Below are positions 17,750 to 27,375 of a DNA stretch of 64,000 nt, in pieces; the first letter of the stretch is position 1; each line of letters starts with the position of its first letter. The notes under the pieces are model-generated. The model was not told the DNA's origin and did no database searches. It was given only the letters and a program-made list of their open reading frames with translations. Made by a program: the position numbers and the translations under genes. Source of the stretch: Verrucomicrobiota bacterium. Lineage in GTDB: Bacteria > Verrucomicrobiota > Kiritimatiellia > SS1-B-03-39 > UBA6053. Where the stretch lies: positions 1 through 64,000 of the forward strand of contig JAFIGC010000002.1 of assembly GCA_020831635.1 (NCBI GenBank), written 5' to 3'.

Positions 17750-19554
17750 TGAAATCCTTTCGAACCCTGTTTTTGCTGTTTGTCGTCTTGGGGCTGGGGG
17801 GCTACATCTATTTCCACGAACGTCACCTCCAATCCACGGAAGCCCACGCGGAAGAAATGATGCGCGCGTTTTCGGTGGATCTGGAACGCGCCGACCGCCT
17901 GCTGATCCGTCTGCCGGAATATGAGGTCGATATTCGCCGCGTGGGCGGGGAATGGCGCATGTCGGAACCGAGCGGTGCTTTGGCCCAAGAATCCTTGATC
18001 CGCCAGTTGTTATCCCGTTTGCGCGGTCTTCCCCGCGGACAGTTGATCAGCCCCGCCGACATGCGCGCCGGGGGGTATACCCTCGCGGATTTTGGCTTGG
18101 CCACGCCCAAGGCCGTGCTGGCCATTCAGGATCACCGGGGCTTGAAAGAATATCGAATTGGCAATCCGAACCCCTTGGAAACCGAACTGTATATCAAAGA
18201 AGAAGGCTCCCAACACGTGATGTTGGTCTCCACGGATCTTCTGGAAATCCTCCCCAGATCCGCTTCGGATTTGCGGGATCGGCGTATCACGACCTTTGCC
18301 ACGGATCGAATCGATTCCTTTTCCTTGATTCGTCCGGAGGGCGTTCTGCGCATGGAAAAACGAGGCAATGATTGGCGAATGCTGGACCCGGGGCGTCATT
18401 TGGCGGATGCCGCCGCCGTCCAGGAATGGCTCCACAAAATCACCACCGCCCGCATCGAAACCTTTGTAGAGGGACGTGCCGGAGACTTGGAAACCTATGG
18501 TTTGGACACACCCGTCGCGGAAATCCGCATTCATCCTTCCAACGGGGAATCCCCGGTTGAATTGCAACTGGGTCGCCCCGCCGAAGGTCGCCCCGGACAA
18601 CGTTACGCCCGTTTTGCGGGCAAGGAAGGTGTATTCGTGGTTTCGGAAGGGGTGATGGTGCTGGCGTTGTCGGACAGCATGTCTTTTCGCGACCGCAGGG
18701 TGATGACCCTGGACGTGTCCCGGATTGTGCAGGTTCGCATCTCGGAAGAGGGGAGCCAAATGACTTTGCGGAAAAGTGATGATGCGTGGAAGATGGTGAG
18801 CCCGCTGGAGCGCCCGGCTTCCGCGGCCCACATCCAGAGAATGCTCGAAATCTGGGAATCGGGCATGATCGAATCGGTGCTGCCCATGCGGGAGGGTGCC
18901 ACCGCCCTCTATCGGGTCAATTTTCATCACCAGATTACAGATGGGGAAGGCGGCCTGACATTCGATGTGTTGCAACCCTCGGATTCCGTTCAGGGGCGAA
19001 CGTGGTTGAAACCCGTGGGTACGGATGAGATTTGGCAGGTGATTCCCGAAAACATCGCATACACGCCGCGGGATCCGATCGCGTATCTTTCCAGGGACGT
19101 GCTGCGTTTTCAAGCCGACCAAGTCATTCGCATTTCCATTCAGCGCGGAGAGGACACGGTCGTTTTTCACCGAGAGCAGGCGGACAAACCGTGGCGTCTC
19201 TCCGACAATGCCCGGGGACTTCCCAACGAAACCGTGATTGAAAACATGCTCAAACAGGCTTCGAATTTGCGGGCCCGCGAATTGTTGTCCCTCAATGGTC
19301 CCGGCGTGCTGACGCCGGAACAGGAAGCCACCCGGTTGCGGATTTCGTTCGGGCTTTCCGGCGATGCCCAGGCAAACCGGACGCTTTTGATCTATGAGGA
19401 TCCCGCGAACCAACGCAGATACGCCAAAGTCCAAGGCCGGGATTTATTGTTCACCTTGCAAGATGATGTGGAGGATGCCTTGTATGCCTCTCCGGTCATC
19501 CCTTTGTCTTCCGAGGAGTCCGACGATGAAACGTCGAACACGGAAAATCTCTAA
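17749..19554 (+). CDS. DUF4340 membrane-anchored periplasmic protein
   Basis: A 601-residue protein with one N-terminal membrane anchor (LFLLFVVLGLGGYIYF). Three repeated DUF4340 beta modules follow, each with a short segment of the DRLLIRLPEYEV, DSFSLIRPEGVL or QVRISEEGSQMTL type. It starts on the gldG stop (TAATG), so it belongs to the Gld exporter operon. DUF4340 genes next to gldFG are common in environmental bacteria. The biochemical role is unknown. The last residues are acidic and low-complexity. Confidence 0.8.
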   Translation: MKSFRTLFLLFVVLGLGGYIYFHERHLQSTEAHAEEMMRAFSVDLERADRLLIRLPEYEVDIRRVGGEWRMSEPSGALAQESLIRQLLSRLRGLPRGQLISPADMRAGGYTLADFGLATPKAVLAIQDHRGLKEYRIGNPNPLETELYIKEEGSQHVMLVSTDLLEILPRSASDLRDRRITTFATDRIDSFSLIRPEGVLRMEKRGNDWRMLDPGRHLADAAAVQEWLHKITTARIETFVEGRAGDLETYGLDTPVAEIRIHPSNGESPVELQLGRPAEGRPGQRYARFAGKEGVFVVSEGVMVLALSDSMSFRDRRVMTLDVSRIVQVRISEEGSQMTLRKSDDAWKMVSPLERPASAAHIQRMLEIWESGMIESVLPMREGATALYRVNFHHQITDGEGGLTFDVLQPSDSVQGRTWLKPVGTDEIWQVIPENIAYTPRDPIAYLSRDVLRFQADQVIRISIQRGEDTVVFHREQADKPWRLSDNARGLPNETVIENMLKQASNLRARELLSLNGPGVLTPEQEATRLRISFGLSGDAQANRTLLIYEDPANQRRYAKVQGRDLLFTLQDDVEDALYASPVIPLSSEESDDETSNTENL

Positions 19555-21982
19555 TCCCGCGAAACGGCGGCTTCGAAGACTTAAATTTTCCCTGGGATTT
19601 CTCACGTTGGTCATTCTGGGGTTTCTGGCCTTGGGTCTGTTGGGTCCGCCGGGCTTTTTGGTACGCGCGGTGCTCTCCGATTTGGAAGGCCGGGGTATTC
19701 ATCTCGAAATCGATGAAATTTACTACCGACCCGTTCGTGGCATCGTGATGAAGGGCGTCGATTGGTATTCGCCCAAGGATTTGGTGACGCCCTTTTTCTC
19801 CGCGGACATCATTCACCTGCGTCCCGGCTGGCGTCGCAAGATGCGGCGTGGCATTTGGTCTGCCAAAATACGGGTAATCCGGGGAACGGTGGAAGCGGAA
19901 ACGGGTCTGTGGGCCGACGACTTTCAGACCCGGCAAATTTTCAAAGTCAAGGCATTGAACGCAAACCTTTACGTGCAGGAGGATTTGTTTCGATTGCACA
20001 ATTTCACAGGCAGAATCGGGGATGTGGTCCTGAACATGGCGGGAGAGTTTCCCCTGGGGCCCCTCGACCCGGACGCGGACGACCCGGCGGAGGAGATGGA
20101 CATGGATTGGGTGCCGGGATTTGCGCGGAATTTGGCGCAAATCACCCATAAACTCGAGGCGTTTTCCTTTTCGCCCTTGGCGGAAGCCCAAGTAAGGTTC
20201 CAGCCCTCCGAAACCCCCGGGCACCGCGTCAATGCCAACTTGGAAATGGATTTCAGTGGGGTGGGCATTCACCGCGGATTGTCGTTTTCCCGTCTCCGCG
20301 TGAAGAGCAACTATGACCGGGATGTATTGCGCGTGACCGGATTCGAGTTGATCGACCCCGAGGGGCTGGGGTTGCGGGTGGATGCCCGAATTGATTTTGA
20401 GATGAAAACCGCAAGGATGCGTTTGCGCAACAACTTGTCCCGCAACGCCATCGAACACCTTTCTCCGGTCCCCCTGAGCCGGATGCTTGAAAACCTTTCC
20501 GTCCGCGTGGAAGGACGTTGCCATGTCGACCTCACTTTCGGTCCCTCTTCTTTCGAACGTTTTGGGCAAGAACTCCACGGAACCCTCGACGTTTCCGAAG
20601 CCTATTACCGGGACGCCTATTTTCCAGAGCTGACGTTGCATCTGTCATACCGAAATGAAATTCTCGCATTGAAGGACATTCAGGCGGAAGTGGGGCATCA
20701 TCGCTTTCGCGGTCCGCTTTCCGGTTTCGTTACGTATGACATGAACAACGGCGCGATGGAAATGGAGTACCAGAGCGCTTTCAACCCGATTGCGGTCATT
20801 TCGTTGATCGAGGACGAGACCGCGGAACAGATGGTTCGTGAATGGGAATTTTCGGGTCCGCCTCCCCAACTCACCTTCACGTTGGCGCGTGAAAACAGGC
20901 AACGGCCCTTGCAACTGAACATGGAACTCATGGCCGAAGAAGTGGTCAGCCGCGGCACCTATTTCGAATCGGTCAGGGCAAAGCTTGAAATGGAGAACAA
21001 GCAGTTGCGCTTAACGGAGTTCCATGCCTCCAGGGGGGAAGAAGTTTTGGAAGGATGGTTGAACGTGGACCTGAACGAGGATCTTTACGAAATGGATGTG
21101 ACCTCCACGATTCGCATTCATGATTTGGCGCCGCTGGTTGGGCCCGAAGCCATGGAATTGGTTCGTCCCTATCGCATTCGGGGGGAAACCTGGATCAAAA
21201 TCGCCGGGGTTTTCGATGGAAAAGACGGTTTGCGGCACGACTTGCAAGGCAAAACCACATTGCGCGGGGCTTCGAGGGCTTGGCTGGGGTTTGAAGAAGT
21301 CTCCCTTTCTTTTCATTTGGAGGGCACCACGCTGAAAATTCCCGACATTCACGGAACGTTGAGGGAAGGACAGGCGACGGGCAGCCTCGTGGTCAACGAC
21401 ACCCACAAACCGGAGTCGGCCAATTTCAAACTGAATTTGTCCGGAGAGAAGATTGATTTGTTTGAAATGGTCACCGCGGCCACGGACACCACGGAAACGC
21501 CCTACAGCGGAACGTTGTCCTTCGACCTGCTTTTGGAGGGGCTGATGCAGGATCCGCCCGGGAAATCCCGTTTCGATGCCTACAAGGGGACCGGAAATCT
21601 GAAAATCGAAGAAGGCGAATTGTTCCGCATCCCGCTTTTGTTGGGGTTGAGTCGGATTCTGAGCAAAGTCGTGCGGGGCTTTGGGTATGCGTCGCAAACC
21701 GATTTCAGCGCCGACGTGAAAATTGCCGACGGACAAATCAAATCCGACAACTTGTTTTTGCGAGGGAACCTCATGTCCATCGAAGGGGACGGGCACATTG
21801 CCTTTGACCGCATCATCCGCGCCAACATGCGGGTGCAGTTGTTGAACGAAGGCATTTTGTCGGACGCCCTCAAGGTCGTGCTATGGCCTTTGCGCAAATT
21901 GATTGAAATTCGCCTGACCGGAACCTTGGATGAACCGGATTGGGAACCCCGCAACCTCCCCAAGGAGATATTTGGAAGATGA
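19526..21982 (+). CDS. AsmA/TamB-like envelope protein
   Basis: An 818-residue protein with a basic N terminus and one membrane helix (FLTLVILGFLALGLLGPPGF). A long beta-strand-rich periplasmic region follows, typical of AsmA-like proteins, which bridge inner and outer membranes and carry phospholipids. The C-terminal segment has DVKIADGQIKSDNLFLRGNL and LTGTLDEPDWE, a pattern usual in AsmA C-terminal domains. I chose 19526, which has a GAGG site and overlaps DUF4340 by 29 bases; the longer ORF start is a shadow. Its linkage to an ABC exporter suggests a shared envelope role. Confidence 0.68.
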   Translation: MKRRTRKISNPAKRRLRRLKFSLGFLTLVILGFLALGLLGPPGFLVRAVLSDLEGRGIHLEIDEIYYRPVRGIVMKGVDWYSPKDLVTPFFSADIIHLRPGWRRKMRRGIWSAKIRVIRGTVEAETGLWADDFQTRQIFKVKALNANLYVQEDLFRLHNFTGRIGDVVLNMAGEFPLGPLDPDADDPAEEMDMDWVPGFARNLAQITHKLEAFSFSPLAEAQVRFQPSETPGHRVNANLEMDFSGVGIHRGLSFSRLRVKSNYDRDVLRVTGFELIDPEGLGLRVDARIDFEMKTARMRLRNNLSRNAIEHLSPVPLSRMLENLSVRVEGRCHVDLTFGPSSFERFGQELHGTLDVSEAYYRDAYFPELTLHLSYRNEILALKDIQAEVGHHRFRGPLSGFVTYDMNNGAMEMEYQSAFNPIAVISLIEDETAEQMVREWEFSGPPPQLTFTLARENRQRPLQLNMELMAEEVVSRGTYFESVRAKLEMENKQLRLTEFHASRGEEVLEGWLNVDLNEDLYEMDVTSTIRIHDLAPLVGPEAMELVRPYRIRGETWIKIAGVFDGKDGLRHDLQGKTTLRGASRAWLGFEEVSLSFHLEGTTLKIPDIHGTLREGQATGSLVVNDTHKPESANFKLNLSGEKIDLFEMVTAATDTTETPYSGTLSFDLLLEGLMQDPPGKSRFDAYKGTGNLKIEEGELFRIPLLLGLSRILSKVVRGFGYASQTDFSADVKIADGQIKSDNLFLRGNLMSIEGDGHIAFDRIIRANMRVQLLNEGILSDALKVVLWPLRKLIEIRLTGTLDEPDWEPRNLPKEIFGR

Positions 21983-22866
21983 GTGAAGCCGAAACGTTAT
22001 GGATTCTCGCCGTGCCCACGCGCACACCCGTTGAACGGGAACAACTCATGGATCGCATTACCGAGATCTGTGACGCCTTGCCCGTGGAGTTGGAATCCCC
22101 CGGACAGGTGGTGATCTGGTTGGAGGCCTATTTTGAGGTCGAAATGAACGCCAAGGTCGCCCAGCGGCTATTGCAAACGGAATTTCCCGATGCGGAGTTT
22201 TCCGTGCGGATTTGTCCGGGCAAAGATTGGACCACCTTTTGGCGGCATCATTTCCAAGCCCGCGCCATCGGCAAACGCCTGCACATCGTTCCGGAATGGA
22301 TGCGGGACGAAGTGGTCGCCGAACCGGGACGGGAAGTGGTGTTGGTCAATCCCGGGTTGAGCTTTGGGACCGGGGACCATTTTACCACGCGGTATTGCCT
22401 GGAAATGCTCGACCGGCTGGTGGCGGAGGGACGGCAACCCGAGGCCATGTTTGACGCCGGCTGTGGCAGCGCCATCATCAGCATTGCGGCCCGAAAATTG
22501 GGCTGGACGAACATCCTGGCGGTGGACCACGATCCCGTCGCCCTCAACCAGGCGAAAGAAAACCTGGAACTCAACGGCATCCAAGATGGAATCGATTTAC
22601 AGGTGATGGATTTGACCCGCGAATGGCCCCCGACCACCTTCCCGGTGGTTTTTGCCAATTTATACGGGGGCCTGTTAATGGAACTGGCGCCGCGGTTGTT
22701 GTCCGTCTGCTCGGGGACCCTGATCCTTTCCGGCATCCGAGCGATCGAGTCCGAGGCGGTTTCCACGGTATTTGCCCAATTGGGTGCCGTTGAACGCGCC
22801 TCGGACGCCGACCACGAATGGTGCGGGCTTTGGTTGGAAACGGGTGTTTCTACCAATCCACGCTGA
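21979..22866 (+). CDS. prmA: Ribosomal protein L11 methyltransferase
   Basis: A 295-residue SAM-dependent enzyme that trimethylates ribosomal protein L11. Recognised parts are the substrate-side DWTTFWRHHFQ, the PrmA hallmark PGLSFGTGDHFTT (usually PGxAFGTGxHxTT) and the SAM site DAGCGSAIISIAA. The usual catalytic-loop NI is replaced by the related NLYGG. The ATG overlaps the AsmA-like stop codon (ATGA). The gene ends 17 bases inside the convergent TonB receptor gene. Confidence 0.9.
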   Translation: MSEAETLWILAVPTRTPVEREQLMDRITEICDALPVELESPGQVVIWLEAYFEVEMNAKVAQRLLQTEFPDAEFSVRICPGKDWTTFWRHHFQARAIGKRLHIVPEWMRDEVVAEPGREVVLVNPGLSFGTGDHFTTRYCLEMLDRLVAEGRQPEAMFDAGCGSAIISIAARKLGWTNILAVDHDPVALNQAKENLELNGIQDGIDLQVMDLTREWPPTTFPVVFANLYGGLLMELAPRLLSVCSGTLILSGIRAIESEAVSTVFAQLGAVERASDADHEWCGLWLETGVSTNPR

Positions 22867-24655
22867 CGGAAGCGGAGAAGCGCCGCTCGGCGTAGGTGTT
22901 CTGCCCGGCAAATACCTGGAAGTCGTCGTCAAACAGGTTGCTGCCGGTAAGGCTGAACTGCACGTTTTCCATGTTTTCCGGACGGTAATGCACGGCCAGC
23001 GCCGTCAACCATTGGCTGTCACTTCCTTCACGAAGTTCGTTTTTGGATTGGTTGAGCCAAGATTGGGCGGCTTCGACCCGCAGGAGGTCGGACGCGCGCC
23101 AGTCGAGTTGCACGGTGAGGATTTGCTCGGCATAGTCGAGGGCGTAGCGGCTGGCATAGGGTTCGTTGTCGCCTTCTTTGTCCTGAAGCACCAAGTTGCC
23201 GGTCACATCCAGATTGGGGAGTACCGTTTGGCGGACCAACAGTTCCACGCCCATGGTTTCCACCTTGCCGATGTTTTCGGCTTCAAATCGCGTGGATTGG
23301 GGACTGGCGCGAATCCAGTCCACGGTGTTTTTGCTGGTGTTGTGGAACAAGGCCGCGGAGGCAAACGTGTCTTGGTTGGGTTGCCAGTTGACGCCGATTT
23401 CGAAGTTTTCCCGGGTTTCCGTTTCCAAGCCGCTGTTGCCCAAGCTGCCCGGCGATTCGTAATTCAATTCGGTATAGCTCGGTTGCCGCACGGATTCGTT
23501 GTACTCCGCATAGACGAAAAGGGTGGGGTTGACGGTAAATTCAATGCGGGCCAAGGGCAGAATTTCGTCATCGAAATCTTCGAAAATCTCGGCCCGGATT
23601 CCCGCGTACACCCGCACGCCATCGGTGAGCAGTGCGTCTGGAAGCAAGGTGCCGGAAATGCGATAGCGATCGAAATTGCCCAGGTTGCTGCTTGAAATTT
23701 CCTCTTGTTCCACCGCGCCGCGAATGGTGACGCCAAAATCTTGGGCGAAGGGATGGCGATATCCACTTTGAATCATGCGGATGTCGCTTTTGTGTTGGTT
23801 GCGGAACTCGCCGGTGGGCAAGTCGAGGCGATAATCATCCTTGAATTCGCGGACTGAAAGTCCGATGTCAAAGGGACGTTCGGGATCAAAGGTGCGCCAA
23901 AGGGCGATCGCGTGCATGTCTTCGGTCTTTTCCTCGGAACGGAAATCGGGGTTCACCCCGTAATATCCGGTGGTGCCGAAGGTTTTTTCTTGGAAGCCAA
24001 ACCAAACGTCTGCCTGTCCCAAAGGCGAGTGGTATTGCAGTTGGCCGCCGGCACGAATGGATTCCACGTCATTGCCGAGGTTGTCCACGTTGGGCAGATC
24101 CGAAAAACCGCCGAACACGCCCATGCCGAAAGTGCCCTGATGCAAGGTTTCTTCGGTATGCTGGAACCCGCCCTGGACTTGAAAGCCGCCCTCCTGATCC
24201 ACACCCGCGGACGTGACCCGTCGGGGAGCCTTGATGGGCAAAGGATACAGGGCCACGGTGCCGGCCAGGTGACCTTCGCCATAAGCCATTTGTCCCACGC
24301 CCGTACGCACCACGGGGGCGCTGAGCCACCAGGCGGGGAAACTCAAGTCCGCATGGAAGTGCTCGGTCTGGGGGTTGCGAAGGGCCAATCCGCCCAAACT
24401 CAATCCGGCCCCCGAGAAACTGGACCCACGAATGCTGAGGTCGGCGGATCCGCCGGGAATGCCCTGGGGAATGACCCGAACGCCGGGCGTGTTGGCCAAA
24501 TAGGCGGCCACGCTGGTGTCCAGTCCCGTGATTTGTGAGGAAGCCAATGGACTGTCTTGGACCAAGAGGGGGCTCAACTCGGTTTCCGCGTGAAGGGTGG
24601 TGAAAGCGAAAAGCGATACTGCCGTGAATGTTTGGAGTTTTGTGTGTATTTTCAT
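22850..24655 (-). CDS. TonB-dependent outer membrane receptor, probable biotin uptake
   Basis: A 601-residue outer membrane receptor. It has a signal peptide (about 1-23), a plug domain starting with SPLASSQITGLDTSVAAYLA and containing DLSIRGSSFSG, and a 22-strand-type barrel ending in RRFSASVSVDW. No N-terminal carboxypeptidase-like or signalling domain is present. It diverges from birA across 88 bases. A BirA-type operator half site, TTGTAAACC, begins at the last base of its start codon. That makes biotin or a biotin precursor the best guess for the ligand. This is an inference from the operator and the neighbour, not from the receptor sequence. Confidence 0.75.
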   Translation of the reverse strand: MKIHTKLQTFTAVSLFAFTTLHAETELSPLLVQDSPLASSQITGLDTSVAAYLANTPGVRVIPQGIPGGSADLSIRGSSFSGAGLSLGGLALRNPQTEHFHADLSFPAWWLSAPVVRTGVGQMAYGEGHLAGTVALYPLPIKAPRRVTSAGVDQEGGFQVQGGFQHTEETLHQGTFGMGVFGGFSDLPNVDNLGNDVESIRAGGQLQYHSPLGQADVWFGFQEKTFGTTGYYGVNPDFRSEEKTEDMHAIALWRTFDPERPFDIGLSVREFKDDYRLDLPTGEFRNQHKSDIRMIQSGYRHPFAQDFGVTIRGAVEQEEISSSNLGNFDRYRISGTLLPDALLTDGVRVYAGIRAEIFEDFDDEILPLARIEFTVNPTLFVYAEYNESVRQPSYTELNYESPGSLGNSGLETETRENFEIGVNWQPNQDTFASAALFHNTSKNTVDWIRASPQSTRFEAENIGKVETMGVELLVRQTVLPNLDVTGNLVLQDKEGDNEPYASRYALDYAEQILTVQLDWRASDLLRVEAAQSWLNQSKNELREGSDSQWLTALAVHYRPENMENVQFSLTGSNLFDDDFQVFAGQNTYAERRFSASVSVDW

Positions 24656-24686
24656 TGTAAACCTGATTGAAGGATTGAGTTTCCAT
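24655..24686. promoter_or_regulatory. BirA-type operator at the TonB receptor start
   Basis: TTGTAAACC (24655-24663), 14 bases and AGTTTCCAT (24678-24686) match the biotin operator TTGTAAACC-N14/15-GGTTTACAA. The left half is perfect and the right half fits at 6 of 9 positions. On the receptor strand the perfect half reads GGTTTACAATG, ending in the start codon, so bound repressor would block initiation. The rest of the 88-base gap holds an ATTGT...ACAAT inverted pair (24699-24720) nearer birA. Confidence 0.65.
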
Positions 24687-24743
24687 TAGTAATGAAGTAT
24701 TGTAAGATTTCAAACACAATATGCGATCAAATCAAGAAATCAC

Positions 24744-25724
24744 ATGCCACACAAAATCAAACAATATATCCTGCAAACATTGCGGGCCTCCGAAGGAACC
24801 TGGGTCTCGAGTGAAGCCCTGCGGCAGCCGTTTGATATTTCCAGGGCGGCCATTTCCAAGCAGGTGCGGGGATTGCGGGAGAAGGGCTATCGGATTGAGA
24901 GCAGCCCCCGCAAAGGATACCGTTTGTTTGGGCGCGCGGATGTGCTTGCACCGGAATCCCTGTACTTGCACCTGGAAGGCACGCGCTTTGCCAAGGGAAC
25001 CATCAAGGTTTCCGAGGTGACCCAATCGACCAATGACGATGCCAAACAATTGGCCTTGGAGGGCTGCGCCGAAGGCAGTCTGGTGCTCGCGGACATTCAG
25101 GTGGCGGGCCGGGGACGGCGTGGCCGGGTCTGGTTTGGCAATCAGGGCGATTCGCTGTTGTTCTCCATGGTCCTGCGCCCGCCGCTGGAACCCATGCGTT
25201 GCGGGCTGTTGCCGCTCTTGGTCGCGGTGGCGGTTCGGGAAGCCTTGGATAAGCTGGGCGTCAAGGGCGTGGGCATCAAATGGCCAAATGATCTCTTGGT
25301 GGATGGACGGAAAATCGGCGGGATTCTTTGTGAAATCAGCACCGACTTTGATCGGGTCGAATACGCGGTGGTCGGCGTGGGGCTCAATGTCAACAATGAG
25401 GCGGATTCCTTTCCGGACGAGCTGTCCGAAACCGCGTGTTCATTGAAAATGGCCACGGGGGAGACTTGGAGCCGGTTGGACATCCTCACGGAAATCCTCA
25501 GGAAAATGGATCAAATGCTCCGGCAGGCATGGAGCGGAAATTTCCGAAACATCCTCGAGGATTGGCGACGATCAACCCTGACCTCGGGAAATCGGGTGAC
25601 CACAACCTTGCCCAACGGCAGTAAAATCCAGGGGACCGCTTTGGATATCGATGATTCCGGGGCACTGCTCCTGAAAGACGATCACGGCAAAATCCACCTG
25701 TTGACGAGCGGGGAAATCAGTTGA
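24744..25724 (+). CDS. birA: Bifunctional biotin-protein ligase / biotin operon repressor
   Basis: Makes biotinyl-AMP, biotinylates acetyl-CoA carboxylase carrier protein, and as a holo-dimer represses biotin genes. Residues 1-60 are the winged helix (VSSEALRQPFDISRAAISKQ), so this is the regulatory class. The ligase domain has GRGRRGR (122-128) and KWPNDLLVDGRKIGGILCE (179-197). A C-terminal SH3-like domain ends the protein. At 326 residues the length is normal. The start at 24744 lacks a strong ribosome site. The end overlaps the convergent recO gene by 8 bases. Confidence 0.95.
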   Translation: MPHKIKQYILQTLRASEGTWVSSEALRQPFDISRAAISKQVRGLREKGYRIESSPRKGYRLFGRADVLAPESLYLHLEGTRFAKGTIKVSEVTQSTNDDAKQLALEGCAEGSLVLADIQVAGRGRRGRVWFGNQGDSLLFSMVLRPPLEPMRCGLLPLLVAVAVREALDKLGVKGVGIKWPNDLLVDGRKIGGILCEISTDFDRVEYAVVGVGLNVNNEADSFPDELSETACSLKMATGETWSRLDILTEILRKMDQMLRQAWSGNFRNILEDWRRSTLTSGNRVTTTLPNGSKIQGTALDIDDSGALLLKDDHGKIHLLTSGEIS

Positions 25725-26553
25725 CGCGGGTCATCAAGTCCAAGGCCAAATTGCGGGAGGGCAGGGGCAGATCCAAATGCCAGGCCGAAAAACGATCCAG
25801 ATGCGCGGCAATTTCCTGGACTTGAACCGGCATGAGGCGAAGCCGTTGCAGTTCTAACGGCGAGCGAATTTCCAACAGGCGACGCATCAAGGCCAAAACG
25901 CCACCACTGATCCGCCCGCCCTTGTCCGACCTTTGCGCTGAGCCGGGGGGTGAAGTCGGGGCCAGGTTCGGCACGACGCGACCTTCTTCGTATGCAAAGT
26001 GGGCTTCACCGGGTTTTCCCGCGGACAAATCGGGAGCCAGGCCCAGTTCGCGGAGCAACTGAAGTTCATACCAAAACAGGAGCGCGGGTGTGTTTTCTCC
26101 TTCCGCCAGGCAATCGAGGACCTGGCTGGTCAGGTCAAAAAGTGGCGGGGAGGCCGCAAGGGGAGGTGACACGCGATACAACAGGTCGGCGATGTGGGAG
26201 GCGGCGGCGCAACCGCGCCAGTTTTGCCGGAGTCCCCCCCGCCTTTTCAGCGGCGCGCACTCTTTGAACACGTGCAGATCATCGCTGGACCTCCGATAAA
26301 ACAGCAATTCGCAGGTATAAAAATGATCGTACTGTCCCAGCGTCCAACTTTTGGGCCGCTGGGCCCCTTTGATCAAGGTGGAAAGGCGGCCGTGATGGCG
26401 GGTGAACCAGACCACGACCCGGGAGGAGTCGGTAACGGGAAACCATTTGAGCGTCAGGGCCAAGTCGCGGGCGATGCGGTCATCGACGCATGGGGCCTGC
26501 GCGGAAGTCCGTGGTGGAACGGGCGGTTGCATCGAAGTTGGCGTGACGCTCAC
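25717..26553 (-). CDS. recO: DNA repair protein RecO
   Basis: A 278-residue recombination mediator that loads RecA with RecF and RecR. The N-terminal OB fold is recognisable from LTLKWFPVTDSSRVVVWFTR, HGRLSTLIKGAQRPKS and CELLFYRR. An all-helical domain follows. The four-cysteine zinc finger found in many RecO proteins is absent, as in some other lineages. The first 25 residues are Pro-rich and may be untranslated. It overlaps the upstream DUF502 gene by an ATGA. Confidence 0.88.
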   Translation of the reverse strand: MSVTPTSMQPPVPPRTSAQAPCVDDRIARDLALTLKWFPVTDSSRVVVWFTRHHGRLSTLIKGAQRPKSWTLGQYDHFYTCELLFYRRSSDDLHVFKECAPLKRRGGLRQNWRGCAAASHIADLLYRVSPPLAASPPLFDLTSQVLDCLAEGENTPALLFWYELQLLRELGLAPDLSAGKPGEAHFAYEEGRVVPNLAPTSPPGSAQRSDKGGRISGGVLALMRRLLEIRSPLELQRLRLMPVQVQEIAAHLDRFSAWHLDLPLPSRNLALDLMTRVN

Positions 26554-27326
26554 GGATGGTCTTCACCCTCCGCATCCGTGAGATTCAGGTTGGCGGGACC
26601 TTCCGGTTTCGGGCGGAGATGAAACTTGTGTTTGCTGTCGATCATGGCCTCGAGTTTTTCCAGCAGCGAGGGCACGCGGCCTTCCGAGGGGTCCTCGGGC
26701 CCGGCGGCACCGGCGGAAACAATCAGCCGCATCGCCTCGGTCACGGAAAGGTCCAAACGACGGGTTTTCGCCTTCGGGACCAAGAGCATGAACCCCGAAG
26801 TGGGGTTCGGAGTGGTGGGCAAAAAGACATACACGTGGGGCTCCGTTTCCGCGCCTTGGCAACAGGCTTGGAATTTGAGCGGGACTTGGGCGCTGACAAA
26901 GGCAAGCGCATGCGTCCCCGGCAGGGGGTATTCGATCAGCACCACTTCCCGGAACATGGTTTCCTTTTGGGAGACGATGGATTCACTGACCGTGCGCACA
27001 AACATGTACACCCGATTGATGAAGGGCACCTTTTCCATGATTTTATCGAGGACGCTGTAAACCCGCCGTCCCAGGAAATTGCGGAAAATGAGCCCCACCA
27101 AAAACAGCAGGCTGAGCACCACCGCCAAGCTCACCAGCGCCTTCACGGCGGTGATTTCCCGTCCGGGGATGCGTTCGATCACCGGACTGACCAGCCATTG
27201 GCTGATCTTGGAGTTGGTGAGCATGCTGACGAGCACCAGGATCACCCACATGGTCACGGCCACCGGCGTGACCAAGACCCCGCCAATTAAAATGTGGGTA
27301 CGGATGGAACGGAGAAGCGATTTCAT
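26550..27326 (-). CDS. DUF502 family membrane protein
   Basis: A 258-residue inner-membrane protein. Two N-terminal membrane helices lie at about 12-35 (ILIGGVLVTPVAVTMWVILV) and 62-85 (VSLAVVLSLLFLVGLIF). A soluble domain follows with the DUF502 hallmarks RVYMFVRTVSESIVSQKE and FLPTTPNPTSGFMLLVP. The function of the family is unknown in bacteria; its plant relatives (COV/LCV) act in vesicle traffic. It is translationally coupled to recO. Confidence 0.88.
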   Translation of the reverse strand: MKSLLRSIRTHILIGGVLVTPVAVTMWVILVLVSMLTNSKISQWLVSPVIERIPGREITAVKALVSLAVVLSLLFLVGLIFRNFLGRRVYSVLDKIMEKVPFINRVYMFVRTVSESIVSQKETMFREVVLIEYPLPGTHALAFVSAQVPLKFQACCQGAETEPHVYVFLPTTPNPTSGFMLLVPKAKTRRLDLSVTEAMRLIVSAGAAGPEDPSEGRVPSLLEKLEAMIDSKHKFHLRPKPEGPANLNLTDAEGEDHP

Positions 27327-27375
27327 GGGGTGGGGGGCATCCGGATTTCGTTCATGAAAGGGCTGGCATTGGAAT

